A DNA stretch of 64,000 bases from NCBI RefSeq assembly GCF_029338255.1, contig NZ_CP119787.1, positions 1,674,001 to 1,738,000 of the forward strand, given 5' to 3'. The notes under the pieces were generated by a model. The model made no database searches, was not told the DNA's origin, and worked only from the letters and a program-made list of their open reading frames with translations. This document shows, piece by piece, positions 1 to 8,863 of this stretch. The stretch is from Haloarcula halobia (GTDB taxonomy: Archaea; Halobacteriota; Halobacteria; Halobacteriales; Haloarculaceae). The position numbers and the translations under genes are program-made. Each line of letters starts with the position of its first letter. Within the stretch, counting starts at the first letter, position 1.

Positions 1-518
1 CTTGCCTCCTCTTCTTCCTCGTCGCCGTTCTCGCCGTCCTCGTCGTCCTCACCGGCTTCCTCATCTTCGTCGTCCTCGTCGGCTTCCCCATCTTCGCCGG
101 GTTCCGCGGGCGGTTCTATCTGGTCGTCGGCGATGGTGTCGGCTCGCCACCCCTGCAGCGGCGAGGAGAAGGCGTCCACGCCGACCGGGACGCGCCGCCG
201 CATCCCGAACGCCGGGTGGTACGACACAACGTTGTGGTCGGGCGTCGTGAAGACGAACTTCACCACGTCGCCGGGCTGGACGTGGAGCCCGGTGGGCTGG
301 AAGAAGAAGTCCGCCGGCCGCTCTGGGTTCGTCGGCGGGCCGGAGATGAGCGTCCGGACCGTGTGGACAGTCCCCGAACCGTGGTCCATCTCACCTTCCG
401 CTCCCTCGTCGTCGTCTTCCTGGGCCATCGCGGCCCCGCCGAGGACCGACACTGCCGCGCCCGCGCCGATGGTCTTCATCACGTCGCGCCGGTACGGGCC
501 GTGTGTGTCTCTCGACAT
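1..518 (-). CDS. Tat-exported cupredoxin (halocyanin/plastocyanin-like), C-terminus cut by window edge
   Basis: The reading frame starts at an ATG at 518 and runs off the left end, so only about 172 residues are seen. Residues 10-18 (RRDVMKTIG) followed by a hydrophobic stretch ending AMA at residue 32 form a twin-arginine signal peptide; there is no lipobox cysteine. Residues 50-115 look like the first half of a type-1 copper domain, with H95 in the PDHNVVSYHP stretch as the probable first copper ligand. The Cys-His-Met half is not in view. From about residue 130 the chain becomes an Asp/Glu-rich stretch before the domain could be complete, which suggests an acidic insertion. A TATA-like ATATAAC lies about 30 bases upstream at 550-558. 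Copper-based electron transfer outside the membrane is a family-level inference. Confidence 0.8.
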   Translation of the reverse strand, partial: MSRDTHGPYRRDVMKTIGAGAAVSVLGGAAMAQEDDDEGAEGEMDHGSGTVHTVRTLISGPPTNPERPADFFFQPTGLHVQPGDVVKFVFTTPDHNVVSYHPAFGMRRRVPVGVDAFSSPLQGWRADTIADDQIEPPAEPGEDGEADEDDEDEEAGEDDEDGENGDEEEEEA

Positions 519-780
519 GGCGCGTAGGCCGTCGAGCGGGTGATCTATTGTTATATACTTGATATTTTTTGCGCGCCGACAGCGAAGCACCGATTACTCT
601 CGTTCTGCACTCGCTTACCGGTCGACAACGCGCTCTTACCACCGAGACGTCGAAGTACGGTGGCATCTGGGGCGTTCCCACACCGACTGGCGCCCGCTTC
701 GCTGCCGGCTGGAAAGTGGGGCTTTCGGCCCGCCGTGACGCCGGCGCATCACTCAAGCCCCTCGGGACGCAACCGGAAGT
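519..780. other. Intergenic divergent promoter region
   Basis: This 262-base gap lies between two divergently transcribed genes. It contains an AT-rich stretch at 543-571 that stands out from the GC-rich surroundings and fits the promoter of the cupredoxin gene on the minus strand. A weaker ACTCAAG at about 751-757 is correctly spaced for the plus-strand gene at 781. I see no convincing coding sequence in it. Confidence 0.5.
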
Positions 781-1398
781 ATGGCTCCACAGGGGTCCGA
801 CGACCAGGTCTGTGCCGACTGTGGCGAGGCGGTCGACCCGAACGCGGTGCGCTGTCCGGTGTGTGACAGGCCGCTGCTCGCGAACCTCGACCCTGCGGCC
901 GTCACGGCCCGCCTGGACGCGACGGGCGGCGACCTGGAGACGGCGCCGCGCTGGGCCGTGCTGTTGACCGGACTGGCGCTGGGCATCGCCATCGCGCCGC
1001 TCGTGACTTACGCCGTCGTCATCACCGTCGGCGGCGTCCCCCTGCCCCTGCTGGCCACCCTCGCGCTTCTCGGCTGGCTGGTCCCCGCGGCGTACCTCGC
1101 CCGTCTCCCGAACCCGAGCGCCGCGCTCGCCCGTGGCCTCTACCTGGTGGTCGGCGGGGTCGTCGCCGTCCTGGCCGCCGTCGTCGTCGACGCCGGGCGC
1201 GGCCAGTCGACCGTCGAGTCGAACGTCCTCGTCCTCGGCGTCGTCGCGCTGGCGGTACCGGCCGTCCTCGCGCTGGTGCTCGCCCGGCGCGTCGCCGCCC
1301 GTGCGGCCCGACAGGCCCGGGGCGAACCAGGCCGGTTCCACGAACTCGCGGGGCGAGCGCCGAGCGACCGCGATCAGCCCGACGAACCCGACTCCTGA
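781..1398 (+). CDS. Zinc-ribbon protein with four membrane segments
   Basis: A 205-residue protein. The N-terminus carries a small zinc ribbon with C11, C14, C25 and C28 (CADC...CPVC). Four hydrophobic segments follow at about residues 59-82, 88-107, 118-136 and 148-168, and the tail is short, charged and rich in Arg, Asp and Pro. The layout indicates a cytoplasmic zinc-binding head on an integral membrane domain; such zinc_ribbon/membrane proteins are frequent in haloarchaea and mostly uncharacterised. It converges on the helicase gene with a 13-base gap. I cannot assign a function. Confidence 0.7.
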   Translation: MAPQGSDDQVCADCGEAVDPNAVRCPVCDRPLLANLDPAAVTARLDATGGDLETAPRWAVLLTGLALGIAIAPLVTYAVVITVGGVPLPLLATLALLGWLVPAAYLARLPNPSAALARGLYLVVGGVVAVLAAVVVDAGRGQSTVESNVLVLGVVALAVPAVLALVLARRVAARAARQARGEPGRFHELAGRAPSDRDQPDEPDS

Positions 1399-1411
1399 CG
1401 GCTCGCCCGAC

Positions 1412-4246
1412 TCAGCCCCAGAACGATTGCGTCCGGGCGTACTCTCGCTCCTGGCGGAGGATGTCTCGGTAGAACTCGTCCTCGTCCTCGCGCAGGCGGT
1501 TGATGATACGTGCGGCGTTGTGCGGCCCGACCCCGCGGGCCGCCAGCGCGACGACGGCCCGGCGCCCGTGGGACTGGACCAGCGACCCGGCGCGGTAGGC
1601 CCGCTCGGTCATCTTCTCCTGTTCCTCGTCGCGCTCGTCGGCCCGGACCGCCGACACCACCTCGTCGGCCCACGGGTTCAGCGCCGCGATGCGGGTCGAC
1701 CCACACTCCGGGCACTCGGGCTGGTCGCGCACCCGCTTTACCTGCTGTGTGCGGTCCCACCCCTTGCAGTGGAGACAGCACAGCAGGACGCGGTCGTTCT
1801 GGATGCGCTCGCGGACCGTCTGGATGACGCTCGCGTCGGCGTTCTCCGGTGAGAGGAGCTCCCGGCCCGAGGAGCGCCCACCCAGGCCCACCGGCGTGCG
1901 CTCGGCGACCGTCTCGAGGGCGATGTCCCCAGACTGCAGCGCCGCGAGGATCTCCGCGGCCGCGTCGACGGCGAGGTCCTCGTGTTTGACCTCCCGGAGC
2001 GCCTCGTCGTACATCGGCGTGTCCGCCAGCGCCGCCAGCAGGCGGTCCCGGCCGAAGTCGGTCGACCCGCGCCCGCGCCACCGCTTCAGCGACCCGAACT
2101 TGGTGGCGACCTGTGCGAGCTTGAACTTCAGCGCGTCGGCGTTCTTCAGGCTCAGGTCGACCAGCGCCGGGAGGTGGTCGGGGTCGGTCTCCTCTATCAC
2201 CTCGACGACGTCGCCGGCCGTGATGCGCCGCGGGACCTCCAGTTCGATGCGGTACGGGTCCACCTCCATCGCGACCGAGGATCCGGCCCGCTGGCCCAGC
2301 AGTGCCGAGAGGACGCGCCCGAGCGTCTCGTTTATCTTGTGGCCGTAACAGGCGTTGAGCACGACGTCCCGCCCGTGGAACTCGACGAGGACGGTCCCGT
2401 CGTCGGGGATGGGGGCCTCGTGTCGCGCCAGGTCGGCGAGCCCCGTCTCGATCGTCTCGGCGCCCGCGTCGTATCGCGTCGCGAGGTGGGTCGCGACCGA
2501 CACCGCGTCGGCGCCGTCCTGTAACTGGCGGCCGGCGACCCGCCGAACCTCGCCGACCTCCTGCGCGACGGCCCGCGGGACCGGAATCTCCGAGCCGACC
2601 CACGACGGGACCTCGCCGGCGGGGTCCTCGATGGGCGAGACGGTGACCGTCTCCTCCTCCTCGTCGATGGTCGTGATGCGCCACATCTCCCCGCGCTGGA
2701 CGAACACCTCGCCCGGCGTGGCGAAGTTGACGACGAAGCGCTCGTCGAGCGTCCCGACCTGCTTGCCGGAGGCGACGTCCTCGACGTCGTAGGTCGCCTC
2801 GTCGGGGATCATCGAGAGGTTCTGGTAGAAGTACTGCCAGGTGCCCCGGCGCTTCTCGAGGGTGTCCCGTTCCTCGTCCAGCCAGACGACGTTGTTCGCC
2901 GCGAGTTCCCTGACGACGTCCTTGAACGCCGCCTCCCGGAGGTCCCGGAACGGGTACGCGCGGGTCAGTATCTCGTAGGCTTCCATCGCCCGTATCTCCC
3001 CGGTGTCCATGACCAGGCCCGCGACCTGGTTGGCGACCGTGTCGAGGCTGCCGTCGTGTATCTCGGCGGGTTCGACCTCGCCCTCGCGGGCCTGCCGGGC
3101 GATGGCCAGCCCCTCCAGCGTGTCGTCGGCGTGGGTCGTCACGACGGTGCCCGAGGAGACCTGGTCGCTCCGGTGGCCCGCCCGCCCCACGCGCTGGACG
3201 AGCCGCGAGACCTGCCGTGGGCTCCCGTACTGGACGACGTGGTCGACGTGGCCGACGTCGATGCCCAGCTCCATCGACGACGTACACAGCAGCGCGTCGA
3301 GTTCGCCGGCCTTGAAGCGGTCCTCCACGTCGATGCGGGCCTCCTTCGAGAGCGACCCGTGGTGGACCCCCAGGTCCGTGCCCAGTTCCTTGAACCGCGA
3401 GCCAAGCGCCTCGGCGGTCTGGCGGGTGTTGACGAACAGGAGCACCGAGTCGTGGGCCGCTATCAGGTCGTCGATGTAGCGGACGTGACTGGCCGTCTCG
3501 GCGTCGGTGACGAGTTTCTTCGACAGCTGTTCGTCGCGCTCGGTCACCGCCGGGCGGACCACCTCGACGTCGAGACGGCTCCCGATGTCTATCTCGACGA
3601 TGGCACACGCCGACCCGCCCGTGAGGAACTGGCCGACCGCCTTCGGGTCGCCGACCGTCGCCGAGAGACCGATCCGCTGGAACTCCCCGGCGAGTTCGGC
3701 CAGGCGTTCCAGACCGACGGTCATCTGTGCGCCGCGTTTCGACGCCGCGAGTTCGTGCACCTCGTCGACGACGACGTGCGAGACGTCCGAGAGCGCCGTC
3801 CGCAACTTCGACCCGGTGAGCATGGCCTGGAGCGTCTCCGGCGTCGTGACCAGCACGTCCGGCGGGTCGTCGGCCTGCTGCTGTCGCTGGTAGTCGGTCG
3901 TGTCGCCGTGGCGGACGTCGACCTCGAGGCCGAGCGTCTCGCCCCACCAGTCCAGCCGCTGTCGCATGTCCCGGTTGAGCGCCCGGAGCGGCGTGATGTA
4001 GAGCGCGCCGATGCCGAACCGTTCCTCGTCCCGTGCCAGCGCGTCGAGCACCGGCAGCATCGCCGTCTCGGTCTTGCCGGTCCCGGTCGGCGCGACGACG
4101 AGGGTGTCGCGCCCGCTCACCAGCGTCGGAATCGCGCGCCGCTGTGGCTCGGTCGGCGTCGAGAACCCCCGCTCCGAGAGGGCGGCCCGGACCTGCTCGC
4201 CCAGCGCGGTGAACGCCGCCTCGCCCCGCACGGCCCCGTCAGTCAT
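1412..4246 (-). CDS. lhr: Lhr-type DEAD/DEAH-box helicase with C-terminal zinc finger
   Basis: A 944-residue superfamily 2 helicase. Motifs visible: Walker A APTGTGKT at 52-59, DEVH at 161-164, SAT at 195-197, and the motif VI region QRVGRAGHR in the second RecA domain. The conserved Lhr winged-helix and Lhr-specific domains follow. A four-Cys element (CCLHC...CPECG) at about 823-849 precedes a C-terminal helical part ending in a helix-hairpin-like GVGPHNAARI. Lhr proteins are ATP-dependent 3'-5' helicases acting on DNA or RNA-DNA in repair, and in some archaea on RNA. The start is fixed by GTTTAACC at 4271-4278, giving a leaderless mRNA. The gene lies 2.1 kb from the rpa operon, which includes a phosphoesterase; whether it is the aLhr1 or aLhr2 subtype needs a phylogeny. 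Confidence 0.93.
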   Translation of the reverse strand: MTDGAVRGEAAFTALGEQVRAALSERGFSTPTEPQRRAIPTLVSGRDTLVVAPTGTGKTETAMLPVLDALARDEERFGIGALYITPLRALNRDMRQRLDWWGETLGLEVDVRHGDTTDYQRQQQADDPPDVLVTTPETLQAMLTGSKLRTALSDVSHVVVDEVHELAASKRGAQMTVGLERLAELAGEFQRIGLSATVGDPKAVGQFLTGGSACAIVEIDIGSRLDVEVVRPAVTERDEQLSKKLVTDAETASHVRYIDDLIAAHDSVLLFVNTRQTAEALGSRFKELGTDLGVHHGSLSKEARIDVEDRFKAGELDALLCTSSMELGIDVGHVDHVVQYGSPRQVSRLVQRVGRAGHRSDQVSSGTVVTTHADDTLEGLAIARQAREGEVEPAEIHDGSLDTVANQVAGLVMDTGEIRAMEAYEILTRAYPFRDLREAAFKDVVRELAANNVVWLDEERDTLEKRRGTWQYFYQNLSMIPDEATYDVEDVASGKQVGTLDERFVVNFATPGEVFVQRGEMWRITTIDEEEETVTVSPIEDPAGEVPSWVGSEIPVPRAVAQEVGEVRRVAGRQLQDGADAVSVATHLATRYDAGAETIETGLADLARHEAPIPDDGTVLVEFHGRDVVLNACYGHKINETLGRVLSALLGQRAGSSVAMEVDPYRIELEVPRRITAGDVVEVIEETDPDHLPALVDLSLKNADALKFKLAQVATKFGSLKRWRGRGSTDFGRDRLLAALADTPMYDEALREVKHEDLAVDAAAEILAALQSGDIALETVAERTPVGLGGRSSGRELLSPENADASVIQTVRERIQNDRVLLCCLHCKGWDRTQQVKRVRDQPECPECGSTRIAALNPWADEVVSAVRADERDEEQEKMTERAYRAGSLVQSHGRRAVVALAARGVGPHNAARIINRLREDEDEFYRDILRQEREYARTQSFWG

Positions 4247-4270
4247 CGGGGCCGACTAGCCGCCGCAACT

Positions 4271-4278
4271 GGTTAAAC
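4271..4278 (-). promoter_or_regulatory. TATA box of the lhr gene with adjacent hairpin
   Basis: On the minus strand GTTTAACC is centred about 28 bases before the ATG at 4246, the spacing of leaderless haloarchaeal promoters. Directly upstream of it (4286-4306) lies a 9-bp inverted repeat, GTCGACGGC and GCCGTCGAC with a 3-base loop, placed just beyond the BRE position. Confidence 0.55.
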
Positions 4279-4340
4279 ACGTTGTGTCGACGGCGGCGCC
4301 GTCGACGCGAGTACCCGCTACACGAGCTCCGTCGGTGCGG

Positions 4341-4973
4341 TCACTCGCGCCCGTCGCGCTCGTCGTCCGCGTTCCGCTCCTCGCTCTGGTCGTCGTGCTC
4401 GCCCGGGAGCCGCTCGCGGCGCTCCTCGGCGGTCACCTCCACGGCTGTCGCGGTCCGCTTTGCCTCCGCGGCCTCCTCGACGGCAGCGTCCGCCGTCTCC
4501 TTCGCCCCGGTCGTCCTGTCCCGCACCTCGGCTGCCTCCCCGACGTGCTCGCCCGTCTCCTCGATGTCCGCCGCGGCCCCCTCGACCGTCTCCGCGGCCC
4601 CCTCGACCTCTTCGGCCGTCTCCTCTAACTCCGCCGCGGTCTCCTCGAGTTGTTCCGCGGCGTGTTCGAGTTCGGACGCTACCTGAGCGACTTCGGTCGT
4701 CCCGCGCTGGTAGACTCGACCGAGCACCACGAACTCGACGATTCCCGAGAGCACGAGGACAGCCACCGCGACGGCCGTCGCGACCCCGAGCACCGACGCG
4801 GCCTCGCTCCCAAGGGTCACCAGTCCCCCCTGGGCGGCGACGTAGACCACCGCCAGGGCCGCAGCGAGGACGAACATCGCGCGGACGAACAGCCGGTAGG
4901 CCCGTGCTCGCTCCCCGAACAACAGCGCCTCGAACCGGCTCCCGAGCCGACCGAACGGCGAGTCGTCTGGCAT
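4341..4973 (-). CDS. Membrane-anchored acidic coiled-coil protein
   Basis: From the ATG at 4973 this is a 210-residue protein (upstream ATGs at 4991 and 5027 are in frame). I prefer 4973 because a TATA-like TATATAAG lies at 4994-5001, about 25 bases upstream, giving a leaderless message; the upstream ATGs would be at or before the transcript start. Two hydrophobic segments at about 30-50 and 55-80 are followed by a long Ala/Glu-rich heptad region at about 85-180 with repeated LEETAAELEE-like units, then a charged tail. It resembles chemotaxis-like or structural coiled coils only in composition. Function unknown. Confidence 0.7.
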   Translation of the reverse strand: MPDDSPFGRLGSRFEALLFGERARAYRLFVRAMFVLAAALAVVYVAAQGGLVTLGSEAASVLGVATAVAVAVLVLSGIVEFVVLGRVYQRGTTEVAQVASELEHAAEQLEETAAELEETAEEVEGAAETVEGAAADIEETGEHVGEAAEVRDRTTGAKETADAAVEEAAEAKRTATAVEVTAEERRERLPGEHDDQSEERNADDERDGRE

Positions 4974-5086
4974 ACCCTGACTGGAGGCCATCTGTCTATA
5001 TAAGCGTTGGTGGGTATGTCCCGCCACCGGTGGGACGCTGACGGGGCGACCACATGTTCAAGGGCGTCCGGTGTGCACGGATGGTC

Positions 5087-5857
5087 ATGTATCTCGCCGA
5101 CGAGGCCTGGCCGGACCTCGAATCGTACTTCGACACCGAGTCGCTCGCGCTCGTCCCCCTGGGGTCGACCGAACAGCACGGCCCGCACCTCCCCGAGGGG
5201 ACCGACCACATCATCGCCGAGTCCTTCGCCAGGGCCGCCGCCGAGCGGACCGGCTACCTCTGTACGCCGACCGTCGCCGTCGGCGTCAGCCCCCACCACC
5301 GCCAGTTCCACGGCACGATGTGGGCCGACCCGGGCCCGTTCCGGGACTACGTCGAGAGCCTCACCCGCAACCTCGCGTACCACGGCATCGACCGCGTCGT
5401 CTACGTCAACGCTCACGGCGGCAACGTCGAACACCTCCGCGAGGTGGGACGCCGACTCCGCGACGACGGCACGATGTACGCCCTGGAGTGGATGTGGGAC
5501 GAGAGCATCACCGACCGCATCGAGGCCGCCTTCGAGCACCCGGGGCCCCACGGTGGTCCGAAGGAGACGGCGCTCATCCAGCACCTGGCCGACGACCTCG
5601 TCCACGAGGACCGCCTGGAGCAGGCCCGGGACGGTGGCCTCCGGGAGTTCGACGACGGGACGGGGCGCGTCCACGGCGCCCGGACGTTCTACGACGCGAT
5701 CGACAACACGGAAAACGGGGTTCTGGGCGACCAGACGGACGCCAGCGCCGATGTCGGCGCCGAGCTGTTCGATGCCGCACTCGACCACCTCTGTCGGCTC
5801 TGCTCGTGGCTGGACGACCAGCCGGCCGGGGCACTGCTCCCGGCCGACCACGTGTGA
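5087..5857 (+). CDS. Creatininase-family amidohydrolase, probable ArfB-type formamide hydrolase
   Basis: A 256-residue protein of the creatininase family. The metal-binding signature PLGSTEQHGPHLPEGTD gives E29, H31 and D40, the same spacing as Glu34-His36-Asp45 of creatininase, and VNAHGGN supplies another conserved ligand region. In archaea, one family member is ArfB (2-amino-5-formylamino-6-ribosylaminopyrimidinone phosphate deformylase) of riboflavin and F420 synthesis. ArfC (12813) and CofD (29081) in this window make that role plausible, but the family also has other amidases. In-frame starts exist at 5054, 5081 and 5087; the later ones are better spaced from TTCAAG at 5057-5062. Confidence 0.8.
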   Translation: MYLADEAWPDLESYFDTESLALVPLGSTEQHGPHLPEGTDHIIAESFARAAAERTGYLCTPTVAVGVSPHHRQFHGTMWADPGPFRDYVESLTRNLAYHGIDRVVYVNAHGGNVEHLREVGRRLRDDGTMYALEWMWDESITDRIEAAFEHPGPHGGPKETALIQHLADDLVHEDRLEQARDGGLREFDDGTGRVHGARTFYDAIDNTENGVLGDQTDASADVGAELFDAALDHLCRLCSWLDDQPAGALLPADHV

Positions 5858-5921
5858 GACGGTACTGCTCGGGTGACAACCGGCGACAACCCGGACGTGG
5901 TCCCCCTGCCGGATCAGGGCC

Positions 5922-6134
5922 TCACTGGCGACTCTCGACCTGCTTGGAGAGGTCCAGCCGTACCGGGTGCCCGCGAGGAGAGGGCGTCCTGTTCGCCTCC
6001 GGCCGACGCTCGGGAACGGGCGTCTCGGTCATCGAGAACTGCGTGCCACACTTACAGGTCACGCTCCCGCCGTGGTCGATGGTGAGCCAGGTATCGCACT
6101 CGGCACAGTAAATCTCTGTTTTCTCGCGGGTCAT
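5922..6134 (-). CDS. Small zinc-ribbon protein
   Basis: A 70-residue protein with CAEC near the N-terminus and CKCG about 13 residues later, a four-cysteine zinc ribbon, followed by a basic, Pro/Arg-rich tail likely to be disordered. A TATA-like GTATAC at 6164-6169 on the minus strand fits a leaderless start at 6134. No function can be given. Similar stand-alone zinc ribbons of under 80 residues are common in haloarchaea. Confidence 0.6.
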   Translation of the reverse strand: MTREKTEIYCAECDTWLTIDHGGSVTCKCGTQFSMTETPVPERRPEANRTPSPRGHPVRLDLSKQVESRQ

Positions 6135-6348
6135 CGAACGGGTATCGTCCGCCTACGAACGTCAGTATACGCTGCTTACCCCCCCCATTATCTGCGGCAA
6201 AATCTGAACTTCGCCACTTTTCGTCGCGATGTCTCGGCTATCTTTCGCGCCGGTCCCTCCACAGACACGCTCTCCGGATGCGTGCACAGCTGGTACGTGT
6301 TACCGACGAAACTCGCTCTTACTTAGGTCACCGCCAGCGCCCCGTCGG

Positions 6349-7086
6349 TCAGACTCGCTGGTAGGGGCCGAGTCGGGTCCCGTCGAGCAGGAACGCCTCG
6401 GCGCCGTCGAGTGCGGCCGGGAGGAACGGCGCGAGGAAGTCCTGTCCCTCGACGTTCACCCAGATCCCGCCCGAGCGGTCGTTGAACGCCGGAAAGACGA
6501 CGAGGTCGACGTCGGCCCCGACGGGGGCGTCGAAGGGGTCCTGGCCGAGTGGCCCCCGGAGCCAGGCGCGCTCCTTGCGGACGCCACCGACCTCGTCCTC
6601 CAGGCGGACCACCGGGTGCTCGTGGCCCATGCACACCACGTCGGCCGCGAGGACGTCCGGCGACGGCCAGGTGTGGCCGTGGACGAACCCCACGTCGCCG
6701 AGTCGCACGCCGTGGGCCGGCGCCATCGTCACGTCCGCGCCGATGACGTCTAGCACCCCCTCCAGGTCGCCGTCGTGGTTGCCCTTCACCAGCGTCACGG
6801 GGACGGCGAGCGCGTCGAACAGCGCGGTCAGTTCGGCCCGTTCCTCGGCGAACGGGTCACCGATAGCGTACCCGAGGTCGCCCAGGACCACGACGCGGTC
6901 CGGGGCCGTCCGGTCGACGAGGCCCGTCAGGCGGCGCCGCCGGTCCTCGGCCGCCGACGCGAGTTCGACCCCCTCGTAGCGCAGGCCGGCCTCGATGCCG
7001 GCGTGGTAGTCGGCGACGACGAGCAGTCGCTCGCCGTCGGCTTCGACCGTCGCTGCGGGGACGTCGGGGAGCGGTTCGACCGCCAT
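6349..7086 (-). CDS. rpe: Calcineurin-like phosphoesterase Rpe of the rpa1 operon
   Basis: A 245-residue metallophosphoesterase with the full motif set: D26-x-H28 (DYHAG), GDLGYA, GNHDGD, VHGH and GHEHP, which bind a two-metal centre. It is the last gene of an rpa1-rpap1-rpe operon like that described in Haloferax volcanii, where rpe stands for rpa operon phosphoesterase. Its substrate is unknown; the archaeal SbcD-related/PdeM-like family it resembles includes nucleases. The ATG at 7086 is preferred over the GTG at 7107 because it lies about 30 bases after a CTTTTC box, although the operon promoter upstream of rpa1 could also drive it. Confidence 0.88.
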   Translation of the reverse strand: MAVEPLPDVPAATVEADGERLLVVADYHAGIEAGLRYEGVELASAAEDRRRRLTGLVDRTAPDRVVVLGDLGYAIGDPFAEERAELTALFDALAVPVTLVKGNHDGDLEGVLDVIGADVTMAPAHGVRLGDVGFVHGHTWPSPDVLAADVVCMGHEHPVVRLEDEVGGVRKERAWLRGPLGQDPFDAPVGADVDLVVFPAFNDRSGGIWVNVEGQDFLAPFLPAALDGAEAFLLDGTRLGPYQRV

Positions 7087-7126
7087 CGCCCGGACGTTGG
7101 CGGGCACGCGAGAAAAGCGCCGCGTC

Positions 7127-8863
7127 TCAGATCGGGGTCAGCTTGCCGTCTTCGGGTTCGTAGCAGCGACCGCCCATCAACGCGTCCTGGATGGCGGCCT
7201 CGACGGCCGCCGGGTCGGCGCCGTGGCGGTCGGCGACGGCCGCGACCAGGTCCTCCCGGTCGGCGCCGCTGCCGTCGTCGAGGTCCGACATCGCCTCCAT
7301 CACGGCGTCCTCGAGGTCGACGTCGTCCGCGTCCACGGTCTCCGAACCCGCCGCGTCCGCGGGTGCATCGTCGGTCGCCGGGTCGTCTGCCGGCACGTCC
7401 TCGCCCCCCGACTCCGGCGTGGCGCTTTCGTCCGTCGCTACAGTCGAGTCCTCGGCCGATTCGGCCGCGCGTTCGACCTCCTCCGCGCTCGGCGTCTCGA
7501 TGTCGGCCTCCCCGGGGTCGTCGACGTCCGTCCCGCTCTGGAACTCCGTCCCGAACTCGGATTCGATCTGCTCGCGTTCGTCCTCGTCGAGTTCGAACTC
7601 GGGTTCGAAGTCCCCCAGGTCGTCGTCGGTTGCCGGTTCGTCCCCGGTGGTCGACTCGCCGGCGACGCCTGTGTCGGTCTCGTTCGCGGTCCCCGCATCG
7701 TCCGTTCCGGTGGCCGATTCCGGCGCGGAGTCGTCGCCCGTCTCGGTCCCGGGACTTCTCGCTGCCGTCTCGACCGACTCGTCCGCCCCGCCCGCCGAGG
7801 CCGGTTCCGTGGCCGATTCGGACGCGGTGGCGGCGGGTTCGCCGGGCTCGGCGTCGTGCTCGCTGTCCGCCGTGGGAGTCTCGGCACTCGCCCTCTCGTC
7901 GGTGGTCGTCGTCTCGGTGCCCGTCGCTTCGACGGGACCGGTGTCGGCTGCCTCGGCCCGGTCGCTCGCTGTGGATTCGGCCGAGGTCGGTTCCTCCGGA
8001 CTCGACGCCGGCTCTGCACTCGACTCGAGCGCCTCCGCGTCGCTGGTCGAGACGGTCACCGATTCACTGCCGTCGGCCGTCGGCGCGGCCGGCTCGGGCT
8101 CCAGGTCCGCCTCGCCGTCCGGTACCGATACCTCGACATCGGCGAGCAGCGGAATCGGGTCGTCAGTGCCGTCGTCGGGGCGCATCGACACGCCGCGGGC
8201 CTCGTCTCGCTCGCCGGTGACGACGCGGGCCGCGTCGAGCGCCGTCTCCCGGAGCGCCTGGAGGTACTCGCCCGTGGTGCCGTAGTGGTCGAGCGCCAGC
8301 GTGACGCCGGCGGCCTGGGCCTCGGTGTACCCGCTGTTCTCGAGGGCCGTCCGCAGCTGGCCGCCTGCGAGGCCGGTCTGCTTGGCGCTGGCCAGCAGGC
8401 CGACGCGCTCGACGGTCTGCTCGGCGGCCTGGACCACCCAGCGGTCACGCGTCTCGGCGTCGACCTCGCTGATGCTCTCCGGGCGAATCGAGGTGTACAC
8501 CCGGTCGCTGTCGTCCGGTTCGAAGGTCCGTGCCTTGCCCGTCACCGCGACGAACAGCGGCGGCTCGGCCGACTCGAGGAACCCCAGCGCCTCGGGCTGG
8601 TACTGCCCGGCGTAGACGACGAAGGCGCCGGTCGAGTCGGCGACCCGCGCGCGGAGCACCTCCTGGTTGACGGACTCGACTTCGGTCAGCACCCCGACGG
8701 CGAACAGGCGGTTGACCCGCGCGCCGGTCGGCGTGACGACGTAGTTGGGGGCGCGCTCCTCGTCCGATTCGGAGTACGAGAAGTCGGCGTCGTCGAACTC
8801 CGTGGCGAACAGGCGGCAGGCGACCTCTCGCAGTCGCGGCTGGTCGTCGCCGTTCGCGCTCAT
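7127..8863 (-). CDS. rpap1: RPA-associated protein RPAP1
   Basis: A 578-residue partner of replication protein A. The N-terminal 130 residues resemble an OB fold (VNRLFAVGVLTEVESVN... VYAGQYQPEAL), followed by a helical region to about 240. Residues 245-510 are a low-complexity Asp/Glu/Ser/Thr-rich linker. The last 65 residues (DLEDAVMEAMSDLDDG...) look like a small winged helix. Start overlaps the rpa1 stop by 4 bases (ATGA), indicating translational coupling. In Haloferax volcanii RPA-associated proteins bind their cognate RPA; the same role is inferred here from synteny and architecture. Confidence 0.87.
   Translation of the reverse strand: MSANGDDQPRLREVACRLFATEFDDADFSYSESDEERAPNYVVTPTGARVNRLFAVGVLTEVESVNQEVLRARVADSTGAFVVYAGQYQPEALGFLESAEPPLFVAVTGKARTFEPDDSDRVYTSIRPESISEVDAETRDRWVVQAAEQTVERVGLLASAKQTGLAGGQLRTALENSGYTEAQAAGVTLALDHYGTTGEYLQALRETALDAARVVTGERDEARGVSMRPDDGTDDPIPLLADVEVSVPDGEADLEPEPAAPTADGSESVTVSTSDAEALESSAEPASSPEEPTSAESTASDRAEAADTGPVEATGTETTTTDERASAETPTADSEHDAEPGEPAATASESATEPASAGGADESVETAARSPGTETGDDSAPESATGTDDAGTANETDTGVAGESTTGDEPATDDDLGDFEPEFELDEDEREQIESEFGTEFQSGTDVDDPGEADIETPSAEEVERAAESAEDSTVATDESATPESGGEDVPADDPATDDAPADAAGSETVDADDVDLEDAVMEAMSDLDDGSGADREDLVAAVADRHGADPAAVEAAIQDALMGGRCYEPEDGKLTPI

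Noticed and set aside
391-1341. Long open frame on the minus strand through the cupredoxin start and the 781 gene
   Set aside because: It is rich in Arg, Gly and Asp from a shadow frame and crosses two promoter regions; the cupredoxin and zinc-ribbon frames have recognisable domains.
1374-3947. 857-residue minus-strand frame inside lhr
   Set aside because: It overlaps lhr on the same strand in another frame and has Arg/Gly/Pro composition typical of a GC-rich shadow.
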